Notes under the pieces: generated by a model
The model's input: the letters and a program-made list of their open reading frames with translations, nothing else
The model's database searches: none
What the model was told of the DNA's origin: nothing
Origin: Sclerodactyla briareus
Taxonomy: Eukaryota; Echinodermata; Holothuroidea; Dendrochirotida; Sclerodactylidae
Length of the DNA: 64,000 nt
Direction: 5' to 3'
NCBI GenBank assembly: GCA_026419785.1
Contig: JAODTK010001943.1
Coordinates: forward strand, 124,001-188,000
Shown here: positions 23,191 to 34,566 of the stretch, piece after piece
Layout: each line of letters starts with the position of its first letter
How positions within the stretch are numbered: position 1 is the first letter of the stretch
Position numbers and translations under genes: made by a program

Positions 23191-24048
23191 AGATACGGCC
23201 TAGTCCTTATCCATTATCCGGATAGACAGTGATAGACTAATATCGAGATGTTAAGTGTCATGAAGACGCATCGTAACAGAATTATGGTATTTTAGTTTAG
23301 AAAATGTGGCGAGGAATCACGACGCAATGTTGCATTGTGGTTTCATGGCGTCCTAAATTCCTGAAGAGTAATGTTAAATAACTCAAGAAGGCTAGTAGGC
23401 TACATGCTATACAACCTCCAGATTCGAAGCATGGGATTTGTTACGCAAATCCTCTGTATGTCCACTTGTGACAGTTGAAAGTGGGCAACCAGCGCCATCT
23501 TTGTTAGTCTCGATTGTTGCGACTGCCACGTTGCCAGTTGCAGTCTTGTTCAAGACTGCTATCTGACCACTAAGTTTCGGAGATGTTCATTTGGTGAGTT
23601 GCCCCTGTTTAATACTTTGTGGTAGGGAGAAATTGTCAAAATAATAAGTTTTTGAAGAGCGCCACTAAGTTTAGATCGGCGAGCGCCACTAAGTTTAGAT
23701 CGGGCGGCCAAAATGTTTGGTCTGTAAGTGCTGTATAGTAGGACTGATGTGTTGAGAGTCACAATAGAAACTGCATGATGCTCAGATTATCGGTCACAAT
23801 AATTTGTTGCGAGAGGGTAGGAGAGAGAAAGGAGGTCGGAGCCGGGTGCGGGGTTGTGGATGAAGAGGGGTGGGTAAGGTGGGCCTACTCTATATGAACA
23901 TCAATCCCGACGCCACCCAGAGCCCGTCTCCAAAAACACCACCCAAACGGACCGTAATCAAGCGTATCCCTAAATACGACACTATACACCCGGTTTCAGA
24001 CCTTTGACCCTTCAACTCCTTCCCAGCAACCATTTTGATGATGAATGA
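23191..24048. other. Unassigned sequence with a 23-bp duplication
   Basis: GAGCGCCACTAAGTTTAGATCG is present twice in a row at about 23656-23703. CTAGCGCCTT is doubled at 23103. No gene was recognised. Confidence 0.4.
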
Positions 24049-24352
24049 GCGTGAGTGGCCTAGCGGTCAAACATCCGAGCTCGTAATCCAGAGGTTGTGG
24101 GTTCGAGTCGGTAGTACCCTGAGCAAGGTACCGTATTAATCTCAACTGCTTCTCTCCACCCAGGTGTATAAAATGGGAACCTGTGAGGAACCTGAGTGCA
24201 ATCGGCGGATATAGCAGCCAACATTGACTCTCCGGGATTGTCGGAGTGCGTACCTGGTTCCAATCAGCGGGGTAAGTTGTAAAGCGCCTTTATCAGCTGT
24301 TAGCTGGATACGTGCGCTATATAAGAACTACATTGTTATTACATTATTAATG
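24049..24352 (+). repeat. tRNA-derived SINE with conserved central domain and L2-like tail
   Basis: The tRNA-like head (24049-24112) has GTGGCCTAGCGGTCAAAC (A box region), a CTCGTAA anticodon-type loop and GGGTTCGAGTC (B box). It is followed by ACTGCTTCTCTCCACCCAGG and TGTATAAAATGGGAACC (24147-24184), which resembles one of the conserved central domains shared by invertebrate SINEs; I am unsure which named domain. The 3' tail GCGCTATATAAGAAC plus TTATTACATTATTA resembles L2-clade LINE tails, which would explain its mobilisation. No CDS is involved. Confidence 0.75.
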
Positions 24353-25139
24353 AGAATTTTCACCGTTCTCATCGTATATTTGGAATATTTCCGCATTTTC
24401 CGGACACCATTTGGCCTTGACCGATTCCTCAATCGACCTAATTATCGTACACGCTTGCTGCATGCGTTAAAGGCAGAAAGGCCAAATGCCTTCGTGTATA
24501 TATCTATATGATACACACGTGCACTGGCATACGACGTCTGGGTCCGATGGTTTTGTGTCAGCTTATAGCTACTGTCTCCCGGTCTCCGCCACCGCCTCCA
24601 CTGCCGCCACAATGCTCTTGTTAGCTCAAAAGCTATCTAGCGTATTTCTGATTGATCTGAAGTTTTGCGCCAGATATCGAACGAGCTCTACCCTCAGGGA
24701 TTTGTTACCGTACCAAATAACGACTACTCGAATTGACTATATATTTTACGATACCCCCTGTACATATAATTTGTTACAGTGGCCAAGTGGAAAAGGCGCT
24801 ACAAATCTCTGATTCGAGCGAAGGCGTAGGCGATAAAACTTGATATAACTCATGAATTTAAAGATTCGTCGTATTATAACGACTACATTATGGTCTGTGC
24901 ATAATGTGGGGGAATTCTGTGAATTCTGTCCGATAAATGACTATCTTAGACACTGCAGAGATTCTGCAACAGACTTAAACAGCGATATGGCCAATAACGC
25001 GGCTGCCCGCGGGGATAGGTGTTTGCGTCCTGAATGCATGCATGATTTATTCAACAGACCTCTCCCAATGACCAACAAGAGTCCAAGGGCTCAGTGATTC
25101 CTTTGCCGCGCCAATAAACTGCTGCAGGGATGTTTTGGT
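24353..25139. other. Unassigned sequence with a possible tRNA-like head
   Basis: CAGTGGCCAAGTGGAAAAGGCGC and TCTGATTCGAGC (24778-24822) are spaced like A and B boxes of a Ser/Leu-type tRNA and may be a decayed SINE head. No stem structure could be confirmed. The open frames have no recognisable domain. Confidence 0.3.
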
Positions 25140-25149
25140 TCATACCTTT

Positions 25150-25830
25150 ATAATAAGACTGTCAATATCGACCTGAACCCAAAACGATTGGGATCATCTA
25201 CTCCAAATTGCAACTCTCCGTGCCAAGTATGAATTTTGTACATCTTTCATTGCACCAGTTTTCATGATCACAACTTTTCATGACTTTGACCTCTGTTGAC
25301 CTTCGTGACTTGCACCTCACTGAAGCAATGTGGATCCTCTACACCAAATGGAAACCCTTCGTGCCAAGTATTAACTCTCTACAACCATCATTTGGTATAC
25401 GAGTCTCATTCTCACATGTTTTTTTAGACTTTGATCTCTGTTGACCTTAAGTGACCTTGGACCTGAACCCAAACCAGAAGGGATAATCTACTCTAAATGG
25501 GCAGCCTCTCGTGCCAAGTATGAAGTCTTCTTCATTTTGCTACACAGTTATTGTGCTGGCGAAATTTTCAAACTTTGATCTCTGTTCACCTTGGACCACA
25601 CCCAAAAACAATAGGGATTATTTACTCTACATTATTTGGTTGCACAGATCCCATATGTTCGCATGGTTTTTAGACTGTGAACTCTGTCGACTTCGGTGAC
25701 CTTGGACCACACCTAAAACAATAGAGATCATTTACTTTAGTAGTGTTATGGCAACCTTTCATGCCAAGTATGAGCTCTCTACAGCATTTTGGTTGCACAG
25801 TTCTTATGCTCGCTTCAAGTATGGAATCCT
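25150..25830 (+). repeat. ~147-bp degenerate tandem repeat
   Basis: GACTTTGA(C/T)CTCTGTTGACCTT recurs near 25281, 25430, 25573 and 25672, and GTGCCAAGTATGAA-like words near 25220, 25357, 25513 and 25765. About five units are present, with one shortened. Shared text between them is GGACC..ACCCAAAACAATAGGGATCAT and TCTACTCTAAATGG. Confidence 0.75.
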
Positions 25831-25849
25831 TATTTCTCGAAAGACATGC

Positions 25850-26305
25850 AGGTAATTCAGAACGTTAAGTGGAGGGCTACTAGATCAATTCACTGTCTCG
25901 AAGACTTATCTTACGAGGAAAGATTAGGGCGTCTGGTCTAAATTCGATGGAGATGACGAATCGAGGTGATTTGATTCAGGTTTTTAAAATTGTTCATGGA
26001 GTAGAGGGCCTTTCCTTCACTATTTCTTGAGTTGCAATAGGGGTCATTGCCTCAAACTTCGTGGTAAACGCTGTAGATTGGCCATTCGGAAAATTTCTTC
26101 TCGCAGAGTGTTATTAATGAGGGAATAGCCTTCCTGAGGAAAATTTTTTGCTAAGAGTGTGAATGAGTTAAAGAAGAGTTGGATTCATTTTTCAAGAATT
26201 GTAGGTGAATTCTTTAGGCATGTGGGTTATTCTCCTCTTTTGGGTGTGGTGGCTTTTAGGGACTTTCATGAGAATTTGGTCCTCTGACCTTTTCATTAAA
26301 CTAGC
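25850..26305 (+). pseudogene. CR1/Jockey-like LINE 3' end
   Basis: Plus-strand translation with shifts gives VKWRATRSIHCLEDLSYEER, an IQVFKIVHG block, LPQTSW (HCLKLRG region), RLAIRKISSRRV-type text, a SVNELKKSWIHFSRIVGEFF block and a short tail. This is the usual order of the C-terminal end of CR1-type polymerases. Stops and frameshifts are frequent. The FSRIVGEFF tail block is shared with the copies at 13.4, 39.5 and 48.5 kb. Confidence 0.75.
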
Positions 26306-27089
26306 AAATATTTTTTTCCCCTCCACTTTTCATCTCTTCAACAGGATAATATGTATGATACATCGAGACAATGAACAATATTGAATACAGTAGAAAAAAA
26401 CGTCATCGAAATAACTCTCACAATACCGGAAGGCACGCTTCGGTCTGGAAATTTAACACCTTTGTTTGGCTTGCTTTCTTCATCTCTGAATTACTTTGAT
26501 AGCGAATGAAATTCATGAAGAAAATCGTTCACTAGTGGCTTAGTCTTAATCAACTTACAATAAAAAAACAAAATCTTCATATGAAAAGTTAAAAAATATT
26601 ACGCGGTGATTAACTACTAGCGTACCAAAAATAATAGGAAAATTTTGAGAAGCAAAAACACTGTTCTTTAAGAACAGAAATTCGTATCTAAAATAAAACG
26701 TGAGGTCACCTAAAACCCCAGAACAAATGATCAAATGTTTTTCGTCGCCTCCAAAAAGTTTTTTTTTTTTTACAACACTTATTGTCTAACCTTCCCCATA
26801 AGAAACAGCAGCCGATTTCGTAGCAAAATCCTGTGCAAAAATCTGAAATGCAAAATACCAAATGTGCGGATATGATACTGACTTCCAGTGGGTTAAATAA
26901 TACCTAGACCAATCAACGGGAGTAATGTTACCTATACTTGCTTCCCGTTTCGAAAAAGCTGGCTGTCATAGTGCTTCTCTCCAATATATCATAAACATAG
27001 TGTGAAGCATGACTGATTAAGTGAACTTTTCAAACAAAATCTCATTACTATTACTACCATCAGTGTGCTGAGATAAAAGGCCGAGGATG
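26306..27089. other. AT-rich unassigned sequence
   Basis: Nothing recognisable was seen. Confidence 0.3.
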
Positions 27090-27180
27090 CAGGATTTATC
27101 ACCCCGGGGGCGCGGGTCAATATCTAAGAGAGCGCCACCATCGGGTGGCGCGAAGGTTGAGAGTTGAGGTGAGGTTTGGG
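27090..27180 (+). repeat. GAGCGCCACCAT hairpin repeat
   Basis: GAGCGCCACCATCGGGTGGCGC (27130-27151) is an imperfect hairpin. It belongs with the GAGCGGAGCGCCACCAT words at 28.08 and 28.75 kb, although flanking similarity is short. Confidence 0.4.
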
Positions 27181-28019
27181 GGTGAGTTTTCCTCTACACA
27201 TAAATATTCACACATATATAAACCAACGCAGCGAGTGAAAGCATGATTCCTATGTACGTCAGCACATACAGTATATGCCGACATAAAAACAAACTCTCAT
27301 TTACGGGTCATGATATGAGTACAGTGCCGTATCTGTTACCTTGTTAATTCTTTAAAGGATGACGGTCGTCTGCTAGCGTCCGCGAAAACAAAAAACAAGC
27401 GACGGCGAATTTTGCATGACGTCACGACAAAAGATCGTACTGTGCAGCAAAACTCGGTAGATCGAATCACATACTATCAATATTATTATATCAATTTGAT
27501 TGGATGGAGAAATGCTGAAATATACCATTTGGTTTCAATTTATCTAAATTGCTGAGTGCCGTATAGTGTTACAAGATTTATTTTAGTTGACGACAATCCA
27601 TCTTTAAGAACGAGTCTGGAGAGAAATGAACGTGACAATCGGTTCATGTATGAATAACTGATGTGTAAGTGTATTGACATGCATCTTCTCCTTCATAAAC
27701 TTACACATCAACAGGTGAGGTCACTGATGCACATTCAAAACGTCCTTATTCCTGTCCGGGATGAGGCAAACTGCATCGGGCTTTGGCGCTCGCAGCTGAG
27801 CTGGGAACTGCGCTATCAATGCATGAAACGAACCATCGCCTGGAACATCAGGCATGATTTCCATGCCAGGAGCAGTGGCACCCCACCTCCATGCTTTGAT
27901 ATATATGGGTTATACTTGGCAGCTTGCTGTGGCGTTCCTTGTCAGAAAGTTTCGAATACTGTGGTTATCTAGCCCATTCTCTCTGTCGTTTCTTCTTCTT
28001 CCTCACGATCCTGGAATGC
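27181..28019. other. Unassigned sequence
   Basis: A 103-codon frame (27661-27972, plus) has no recognised domain. No repeat family was seen. Confidence 0.3.
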
Positions 28020-28200
28020 AATCAGGGGCGTCAATCCGTTGTTTTCGAAAAGTGGGGGGTGGGGTGCATGTGGACTGCAATTTACTATTTGAGCGGAGCG
28101 CCACCATTGTTGGTTGGGCGCGTAGCGCACCTAGAAATTTTGGCTTTTATTACCTCCAAGATCGCCGGAAATGGCACTCGCTGTGCCTAATTGCAAAAAT
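28020..28200 (+). repeat. GAGCGCCACCAT repeat, fullest copy
   Basis: CAGGGGCGTCAAT and a G-rich stretch are followed by ACTATTTGAGCGGAGCGCCACCAT, GTTGGGCGCGTAGCGCACC and CGCCGGAAATGGCA. The start looks like the end of a GC-ended MITE. The same central words recur 660 bp downstream. Confidence 0.5.
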
Positions 28201-28734
28201 CTGAATGTGCAATTTCAGGAAGAAAAGAATGTTGAAGAGTTTCACTCTGCAGGATATAGGCAGATAAATATAGCAACACAGCATCTACGGCCTCTATATG
28301 TTTTTTTATTTTTTATGAAAGAATACGTCAGCAATTGAGTTCAAACTAAATACCAAAAACCTACTGCAAATTTACTAATTTACGTAAACAGGTGGAGCTA
28401 GGATTGAAGCCAACCCCCTTCATCTTACCATAAATATCTGATCAGCAAAGTGACAATATGTGAATTACCGGTGATGTACACACCCGTTGAAATGTGGGAG
28501 ATGACTTTGCCGGCTAAAACGGAGCCCAATCATTGCTTGGCACGAATCGTTGAGGAAGTTTCAAGAGCAATAGATCACTCAGATTGCCAGGAAAGTAGCT
28601 AGAACCTACATTTCCGTATTAGACCATTCGGGGGGCCGGCCGCTCGTATTTTTCAGTGGGAGGCCGGACGGATGGGGGGAAGCTTAAAGCAGTGGCCGTG
28701 GCAAGAATTTTCGTCTTGGAGGAGGACAGCGGGA

Positions 28735-28815
28735 ACGAGAATACTATCTGAGCGGAGCGCCACCATGTGTTTTGATTGTGCAAGCTTCCAGATGGCCGGA
28801 AATGACCTTTCCCGG
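28735..28815 (+). repeat. GAGCGCCACCAT repeat, partial copy
   Basis: ACTATCTGAGCGGAGCGCC, ACCATGTG and GATGGCCGGAAATGAC match the central part of the copy at 28.08 kb. The right arm of the hairpin is missing. Confidence 0.5.
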
Positions 28816-29499
28816 GTTTTTATGATAATTTTGTGATCACAAACTTGTAACGGTGGAAAAGTTTGACATGTATGCCAGACTCGGTTGTACTATCGTTGCC
28901 CCGACTTAAATTTTTCAGCCAAAATGTTCAATAATTGCTGCGCCATACTACTATCCACCAGTGCCCGCGGAGCACGCAATTTTTCTCAAGATTTCCAGAG
29001 CACATCTGAGAAAAATCATAATCCCAGCAGAATTTAGGTCATTTAGCCAACTTTTGATCTACTGTCCCAATCATGATATAAACTTGATGCCATAGAGAAT
29101 AGGGAACTTCCGAGTAGCAGTTCCCCGGAGAAAGCACGCGCTGGAAATTCAAGCAGTCTGATAGCCTAGGGTACCGCAGTTCCAAAGTTCCAAAGTGCAT
29201 TGGTTGAGAGAGGAAGAACGGACAAGAGGATAGAGGGTTTAGTAGCCAAGAGAGGTTGATGTAGTGTCAGGTTCAATCAGAATGTTGCTGTATATATTTC
29301 CACCTCACAGATATGTATAAGCTAGGGCCCACTGAGGAAGAAATTTCCCATATAGAGCTTGCAGAGATTTCGGGAGGACGGAGATTCAAAGGGAAGAATT
29401 CACCACTAGTACCACGCGCGAAGCACGAACGTAGTGCACTATTAGTGCATTGAGGCAAATTTGGCACAATAGGCAACTGCCTTCCTTGTCATGAAGAAC
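28816..29499. other. Unassigned sequence
   Basis: CGCGCGAAGCACGAACGTAGTGC near 29415 is a small GC palindrome. No gene was seen. Confidence 0.3.
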
Positions 29500-29680
29500 A
29501 ACGAATTAGGTAGGTCTATCAAACTGGTCGTCGAATAAGACTACAAAAAAAAAAATTCTCGAAAATACAAATTCCATTGGGGGAGGGGACACGGGGGGAG
29601 GGGCACATGGTTTTCGAGAGGGGCTCGTGCCCCCCCCCCCCCACCCCATCGCCCCTTGGCGACGCTACTGGGCTAGAGTA
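29500..29680 (-). repeat. AAAACCATGTGCCC element, copy 1
   Basis: On the minus strand: GTAGCGTCGCCAAGGGG, a G run, CACGAGCCCCTCTCGAAAAC, CATGTGCCCCTCC, TTTTCGAGAAT, a T run, GTAGTC...TTCGACGACCAG. The copy at 50.33-50.53 kb has the same order on the plus strand. The GTAGCGTCGCC end is like the ends of the MITE at 5.59 kb. Confidence 0.55.
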
Positions 29681-30404
29681 ATATACGGTCGTTGATTCAA
29701 TATCTGATCGGAGAGACAGCATCGGTGGTGAGTAGTTACACAGAAATTTCGGATATGAGGCCTCCCAGATGTTAGAAAAGGCACTTCCCAATCTCCCCTT
29801 AACTACACACAGCCTTAGTTTTTGTAGTGGCGCTAGAACATGATGAGAACTGGTGAGCTCTGTCGATTATCCGAAATAATTTACGCAAATCTCAAAATGT
29901 TGCCCAAGTTCATTGTGACGTTGACGAAGGGCAAGAAGAAGAAGAAACCACCATTTTTTGTGGGCACTCAGTAGTTTGTTTGTGTAAACATTCCACTTTC
30001 GCTTCACTTCGCTCTCACTTCTCCCATTCTTCGCCAGAGTTGTGCTACTCGATCTCATCTTGACTGTATGCACTACTCGGATGCCTGTGGCAATGGTGTT
30101 GCCCTAGCATCTTAGGGTCATCTTCCGACAAAGGATTTTTTAAACATAAAATTTTTTTCGAAATTGAGTTCAACTCATACCTTATAGTGGATAGGTGGCG
30201 GATCCACCAAAATCATTGTTAACCCTATGACGTTTTCCCCTGATAGTCTGTAGTGGGTGGGGAAGGGGAGGCTTCCGGTCCTGATCCGATATTTCATCAT
30301 CCGGGATACCGGGAGCTGATGATGTAACACTGATTAGACCAGCGAGGAGGGGGGGGGGGGGCTGCTGAACTAAAATTGTGGAACATTATTCGCCACGGTT
30401 TATA
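29681..30404. other. Unassigned sequence; possible SANT-like scrap
   Basis: A 68-codon minus frame (29867-30073) contains a SESEVKRKWN segment that resembles the third helix of Myb/SANT-like domains found in Harbinger-type DNA-binding proteins. The match is short and may be chance. A G run lies at about 30349-30361. Confidence 0.25.
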
Positions 30405-30705
30405 TTACGTCACAATAGGCTTTCCCGTTTGGTTTGTTTCTCCTCGTATTTTTTACCACTGACCCCTTCTCTTTTCTCTTATTCCTCTTCCCCCCTCCCC
30501 CGTTTCTCTTTTCCTTCTCCGTTCTTCTTGCTCTCGGTTTTTTTTCTTTCTCCGTCTCTCTCTTCTAAACTTCTTTTTTCTTTTTCTCATCCTCCTCCCT
30601 TTTCGTCTTTCTCCCCCTCCTTTTCTTTTTTTCCCCTAATTTTTTTAATTTTTGGGGGGGGGGTTGCCCAAAGCCCCCCCCCCGGATACGCGCCTGGATA
30701 CAGCA
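30405..30705 (+). repeat. Polypyrimidine-cored element, copy 2
   Basis: GGCTTTCCCGTTTGGTTTG is followed by about 210 nt of mostly C/T, then a G run, GCCCAAAGCC, a C run and GGATACGCGCCTGG. It resembles 6.94-7.22 kb. The end GGATACGCGCCTGG has the look of a MITE terminus. The 141-codon open frame across it is low-complexity and not a gene. Confidence 0.5.
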
Positions 30706-31887
30706 CCACGCCAGCTGGTAGGAATACTATTGATAATGCCCCAAATAAAACCGTAAACGGCCAGAATGTGGAATCAATATCATACCTAGTTTTGAACATC
30801 TAAAAATTCAAAGGGTGACTATCGCCGTCGAAGAAGTCTTTGACGTACCTCATATTTTTTTTCAAGCAAAAACTTATAGAAATACATTATTGTTCAACGA
30901 ATATGAGAGTTAGTCCAGTAACTGATTACCCAAAATTGTCGGACCCGGAGAAGAATAGGAGGAAAACACTCACCAATGCATGCAAAACTTGACGGATTAA
31001 ATTTTTTTGTTGTCAACAAAATTCATTTGTTATAAAAGTTACGTCATTGGGAGAACATTGCAGTGAAAAACAACTTGTTCCCCATACGCTTTAAATGATA
31101 TCAAAAAAGACCTTTCCACAGGCCGTTTGGATATCATTTGTGTAACGATTTGACCCAAAGTACATTTTAAACTGTTCATAAAACTGAGAGATGTGAAACT
31201 TTTAAGACACCATTACTAATGCATTATACAATGACTGGCCCGACTTCACCTTATCCGGATTACCTGCCAAATAAAATCTAAGATTATACCTTCTAATTTC
31301 CTAATAAAGCTGGACGGGGGATTTGGTAAAACTAAAAAAAGAAAGCTCAGTTTTGACAGTGCCAAATGTTTTAACAATCGTGATACGCCCTAGAGGGAGT
31401 GAAATCCCTTGAGACACAGTCTTAAAAACCTTTAAGTCTGGAAAGTTTTGGGTAGATAATTCAAACCGAAGAGGTCATCGCCATCCTAGTAAAGGGTAAT
31501 CCAATGAAGATTAACTGGACCATGGGTAATTGGAATAGCAGGTTCTAATCTGAAGCAGGAAAAACACTCTTAGCAAAATTGGACCAACTGGAAATAGACC
31601 TGACTTTACCAATATTAATAGACAAACCAGAAGGTACCTTTAAAAGTCTAAAAATTCGCACAACTTCTGTAATAGCAGAACAGTGTCATCGAGAATAAGA
31701 ATGGTGTCACAGCCTATCTGCATGATTTTTGAACTGTTTGTTAGCGATTATGATGCCCCTAATTATCTCACTATTGTAAATTTTAACGCTAACACTTCCG
31801 CAGCCAAGATAAATAAGTAGGGACTAAGAGGGCATCCTGGGCGAACCCCTCGCTGAAGTGGGGAAAAACCAGGCGCCATACCCATTT
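30706..31887 (-). pseudogene. L1/Tx1-type LINE ORF2, 3' half of reverse transcriptase
   Basis: Minus-strand translation from 31,887 gives SPLQRGVRPGCPLSPYLF followed by ILAAEVLALKF (31,850-31,790), the RGVRQGCPLSPYLFILAAE block of L1/Tx1 polymerases. After frameshifts come DDTVLLL-like text at the place of the YADDT box, SINIGKS, ISLPLGRITIVKTFG and a FYLAGNPDKVKSG segment (usual FIWnGKPDKVKR). These follow the family order. The 5' half of the same RT lies beyond the inserted element at 34.57 kb. The exact 3' end is not seen; it probably abuts the polypyrimidine element. Confidence 0.8.
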
Positions 31888-34566
31888 TATATCCCCGCAA
31901 ACAGTAAGTGTTAGCGGATTATTATTATGATTTCGGCCGTGTGCCCGCCGTGTCCGCCGCGGCCCGCGGAACAACTTTAGGCCGTTAGCGCTCTCATTCT
32001 TTAACACTTTATCCGAATTGACCAAAACTTCGTACACATGGACGATGACGCGTTACCACGCGGATTTAACCCGTCGGAAAAATTGGGCCTATTCCTAATT
32101 CGTGCCCTCTATTTTGGGTTTTTCGCAAAATTTCAAGTTCGTGCGATTTACACGACGTGGTGGTTTGTGGGTGGTAGTTGTTGGAGCCGATAAAAACATG
32201 CCGAACAATTCCAAGGTCATCCGAGGTCAAGTTTGCATTCTTGGACAGTAGCCTCATTATAGATAATGATGGTGATGATTGTCAAACTCATTGAATTTCC
32301 ATGACAACTTGGTGAAGAGGGCCAAACTATCAGTTGCCCATGTGAAGTTTTCCTAATGTGGCCGCGAGGTAACTGGAGGTCATCTTGCATGACTAATTGC
32401 ACTTATGTGGCCCAATTAGCAATCAGGCAAATTTATCAACTTGTTGGATTCTCACGAATTGGTGAGTAGGCTTCTAACAGTCCCGAGAAATTTATTCAAT
32501 TGCGTTGAAATCATGAAGGTCATTATGTGTGCTTAATGGACATAGCGTTAGCATAATTAGAATAATTAATGCAATTATTTTCTCAATTTAGGGATTGTGA
32601 CGAAAACTTTGTGAATAGGACCTAAACCAGTCCTGATAAATTGATTCCAATAGCATAAAGCAGAGTGTGAAATTTGTGGGACTAATTGCATATTAGTTGT
32701 CCTGATCAGTCAAAATGATGAGTTTCAATACTTTTTTCGCAAGAACATTGGACATGTTCATTGGAATGCAATATGCTTCCAGGAGTGCGATGCATCACCT
32801 AGAGTTAAACCAATTTTCGTTAAAAAAACCGCATGTTAGTGAGGTCATTAAAGGTCACTAGGGGTCAAAAACTGATTTTAGTAATCTTTTTCGGCTAATA
32901 GCTGGGTGTGTTCATCAGAAGCAAAATGCTCCTAGGAGTGGATGTATCACCATGGAGAGTAACAATTCTCATAATATCTGTCATATCATTAAAGGTCATT
33001 CGGGGTCACTTAGAGTCAAAAACTTTTTTTCTGCTGATAATCGGAGAATTGAATATCCCTGAAGGCTTGGATGGTTACCATGGTGATTATAATTGTTGAA
33101 CTGCATGGTGTGAATTTTGACCTGAATTTCCCCTCTGTCGGGTGGTCATGTGGTTTTTTAAGTCAAATCTTGAATAAATGGGCTTAATAATTTAGGAGTA
33201 AAGTAACGGGACCCCAAAAAAAATAGGAAATGGTTATGTTTGGATATGTATATAGCTTTGTGTGCTTTATACAGGAGGAAACCAACTCCGCTTCGAGCGG
33301 ACACTTACTTGGTAGTTACAAGGGGTTCAAAGTGAATTTTTTTACCTTGTTCGCAATAACATTGGACATGTTAATCGAATGCAATGTGCTTCTAGGAGTG
33401 GATGCATCACATGGAGTGTAACAATTTTCATAGAAACCGCCAGTCATTGAGGTCATTAAAGGTCACTTAGGGGTCAAAAACTGATTTTAGTACTTTTCGG
33501 CAATAGCACTGGGTGTGTTCTCAGAATGCAAAGCTCCTGGGAGTGGATGTATCACATGGAGAGTAACAATTCTCATTTAAAAACTGTCGTATATTAAAGG
33601 TAATTCGAGGGTCACTTAGGGGTCAAAAACTGTTTTTGACTATAATCGAAGAATGAATATCTGCGAAGGCTGGATTGGTTCACCATTGTGATATAATTGT
33701 GGACTGCATGTGTGTGAACTCTGACCTGAATTGACCCTATGTCGGGTGTGGTCATGTGGTTAAAGGTTCGAATCTTGAATAAGTGTTATTTAAGGAGTTA
33801 TGGGCAAAAAAAAAATAGGAAACGGGTTATTTTTGGTATGTGATAGAGTTTGTGTGCTTATACAGGAAACCAATACCGCTTCGATCGGACACTACTTTGG
33901 TTACAAGGGGTCAAGTTCAATTTTATACCTTTTTCCAATAACATTGGACCTGTTCATTGGAATGCAACATGCTCCTAGGAGTTGATGTACCACATGGAGA
34001 AGTGTGACAATTTCTTAATAAAAACCGCCAGTATTGAAGGTCATTAAGGTCACTTAGGGGTCAAAAACTGATTTTAGACTTTTTCGCAATAGAACGGGTG
34101 TTGTGTTCATAAGAATGCCCAAAATGGCTCCCTGGGTGAGTGGATGTTACTGGAGAGTAACATTTCATAAAAAACTGTTCATTCATTAAAGTTAAAGGTC
34201 ATTCGAGGTAACTTAGGGTCAAAAACCTGTTTTTGGCTATTATCGGAGAATTGAATATTGCGAAGGCTGGATGGTTCACAATTGGATTATATAATGTTGG
34301 CTGAGGTGTGTGCCCTCTGACCTGAATTGGACCTCTGTCGGGTGCGGTCATGTGGTTAAAGTCGAATCTTGAAGAAATGTGCTTATTAAAGGACGCACCT
34401 TGTCGGGGGCTGTAGGGGTGCCTAATACAATTAACGAGGTGCATTATGGAATTGCCCATTTACCTGTACACGTTGTCGCTTCCACAAGTCTATAAAGGTC
34501 TCTTTCACGACCATTGTCCGGTTTCCTGTTCAACCAAATTTCTGAAATAAGAGATGCGGGGATATA
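31888..34566 (-). mobile_element. TIR element, TATATCCCC family, copy C, inside a LINE
   Basis: The ends are inverted: TATATCCCCGC at 31888 and GCGGGGATATA ending at 34566. LINE reverse transcriptase sequence continues on both outer sides, so the ends mark an insertion. On the minus strand the 31.9-32.25 kb part matches the right part of copy B at 2.82-3.29 kb: AACTTGACCTCGGATGACC, TTTCGCGAAAA-like, GCGCTAAC and CGCGGACACGG blocks. The rest is a higher-order tandem array. There is no transposase frame. At 2.68 kb it is the longest of the three copies. Confidence 0.75.
32728..34390 (+). repeat. Higher-order tandem array (~600-bp units)
   Basis: Large units start at AACATTGGACATGTT near 32745, 33358 and 33940. 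Each contains two or three related sub-units with GGTCATTAAAGGTCACTTAG, GGGGTCAAAAACTG, CTCCTAGGAGTGGATG and GGAGAGTAACAATTCTCAT, and one AAAAAAATAGGAAA segment (33213 and 33806). The third large unit is incomplete. The array fills most of TIR copy C and no open frame spans units. Confidence 0.8.

Noticed and set aside
24049..24112. A functional tRNA gene
   Set aside because: Weak stems and a long SINE body and tail directly downstream show it is a SINE head.
30378..30803. 141-codon plus-strand open frame
   Set aside because: It runs through a polypyrimidine tract and encodes Ser/Pro/Phe/Leu only; no domain.
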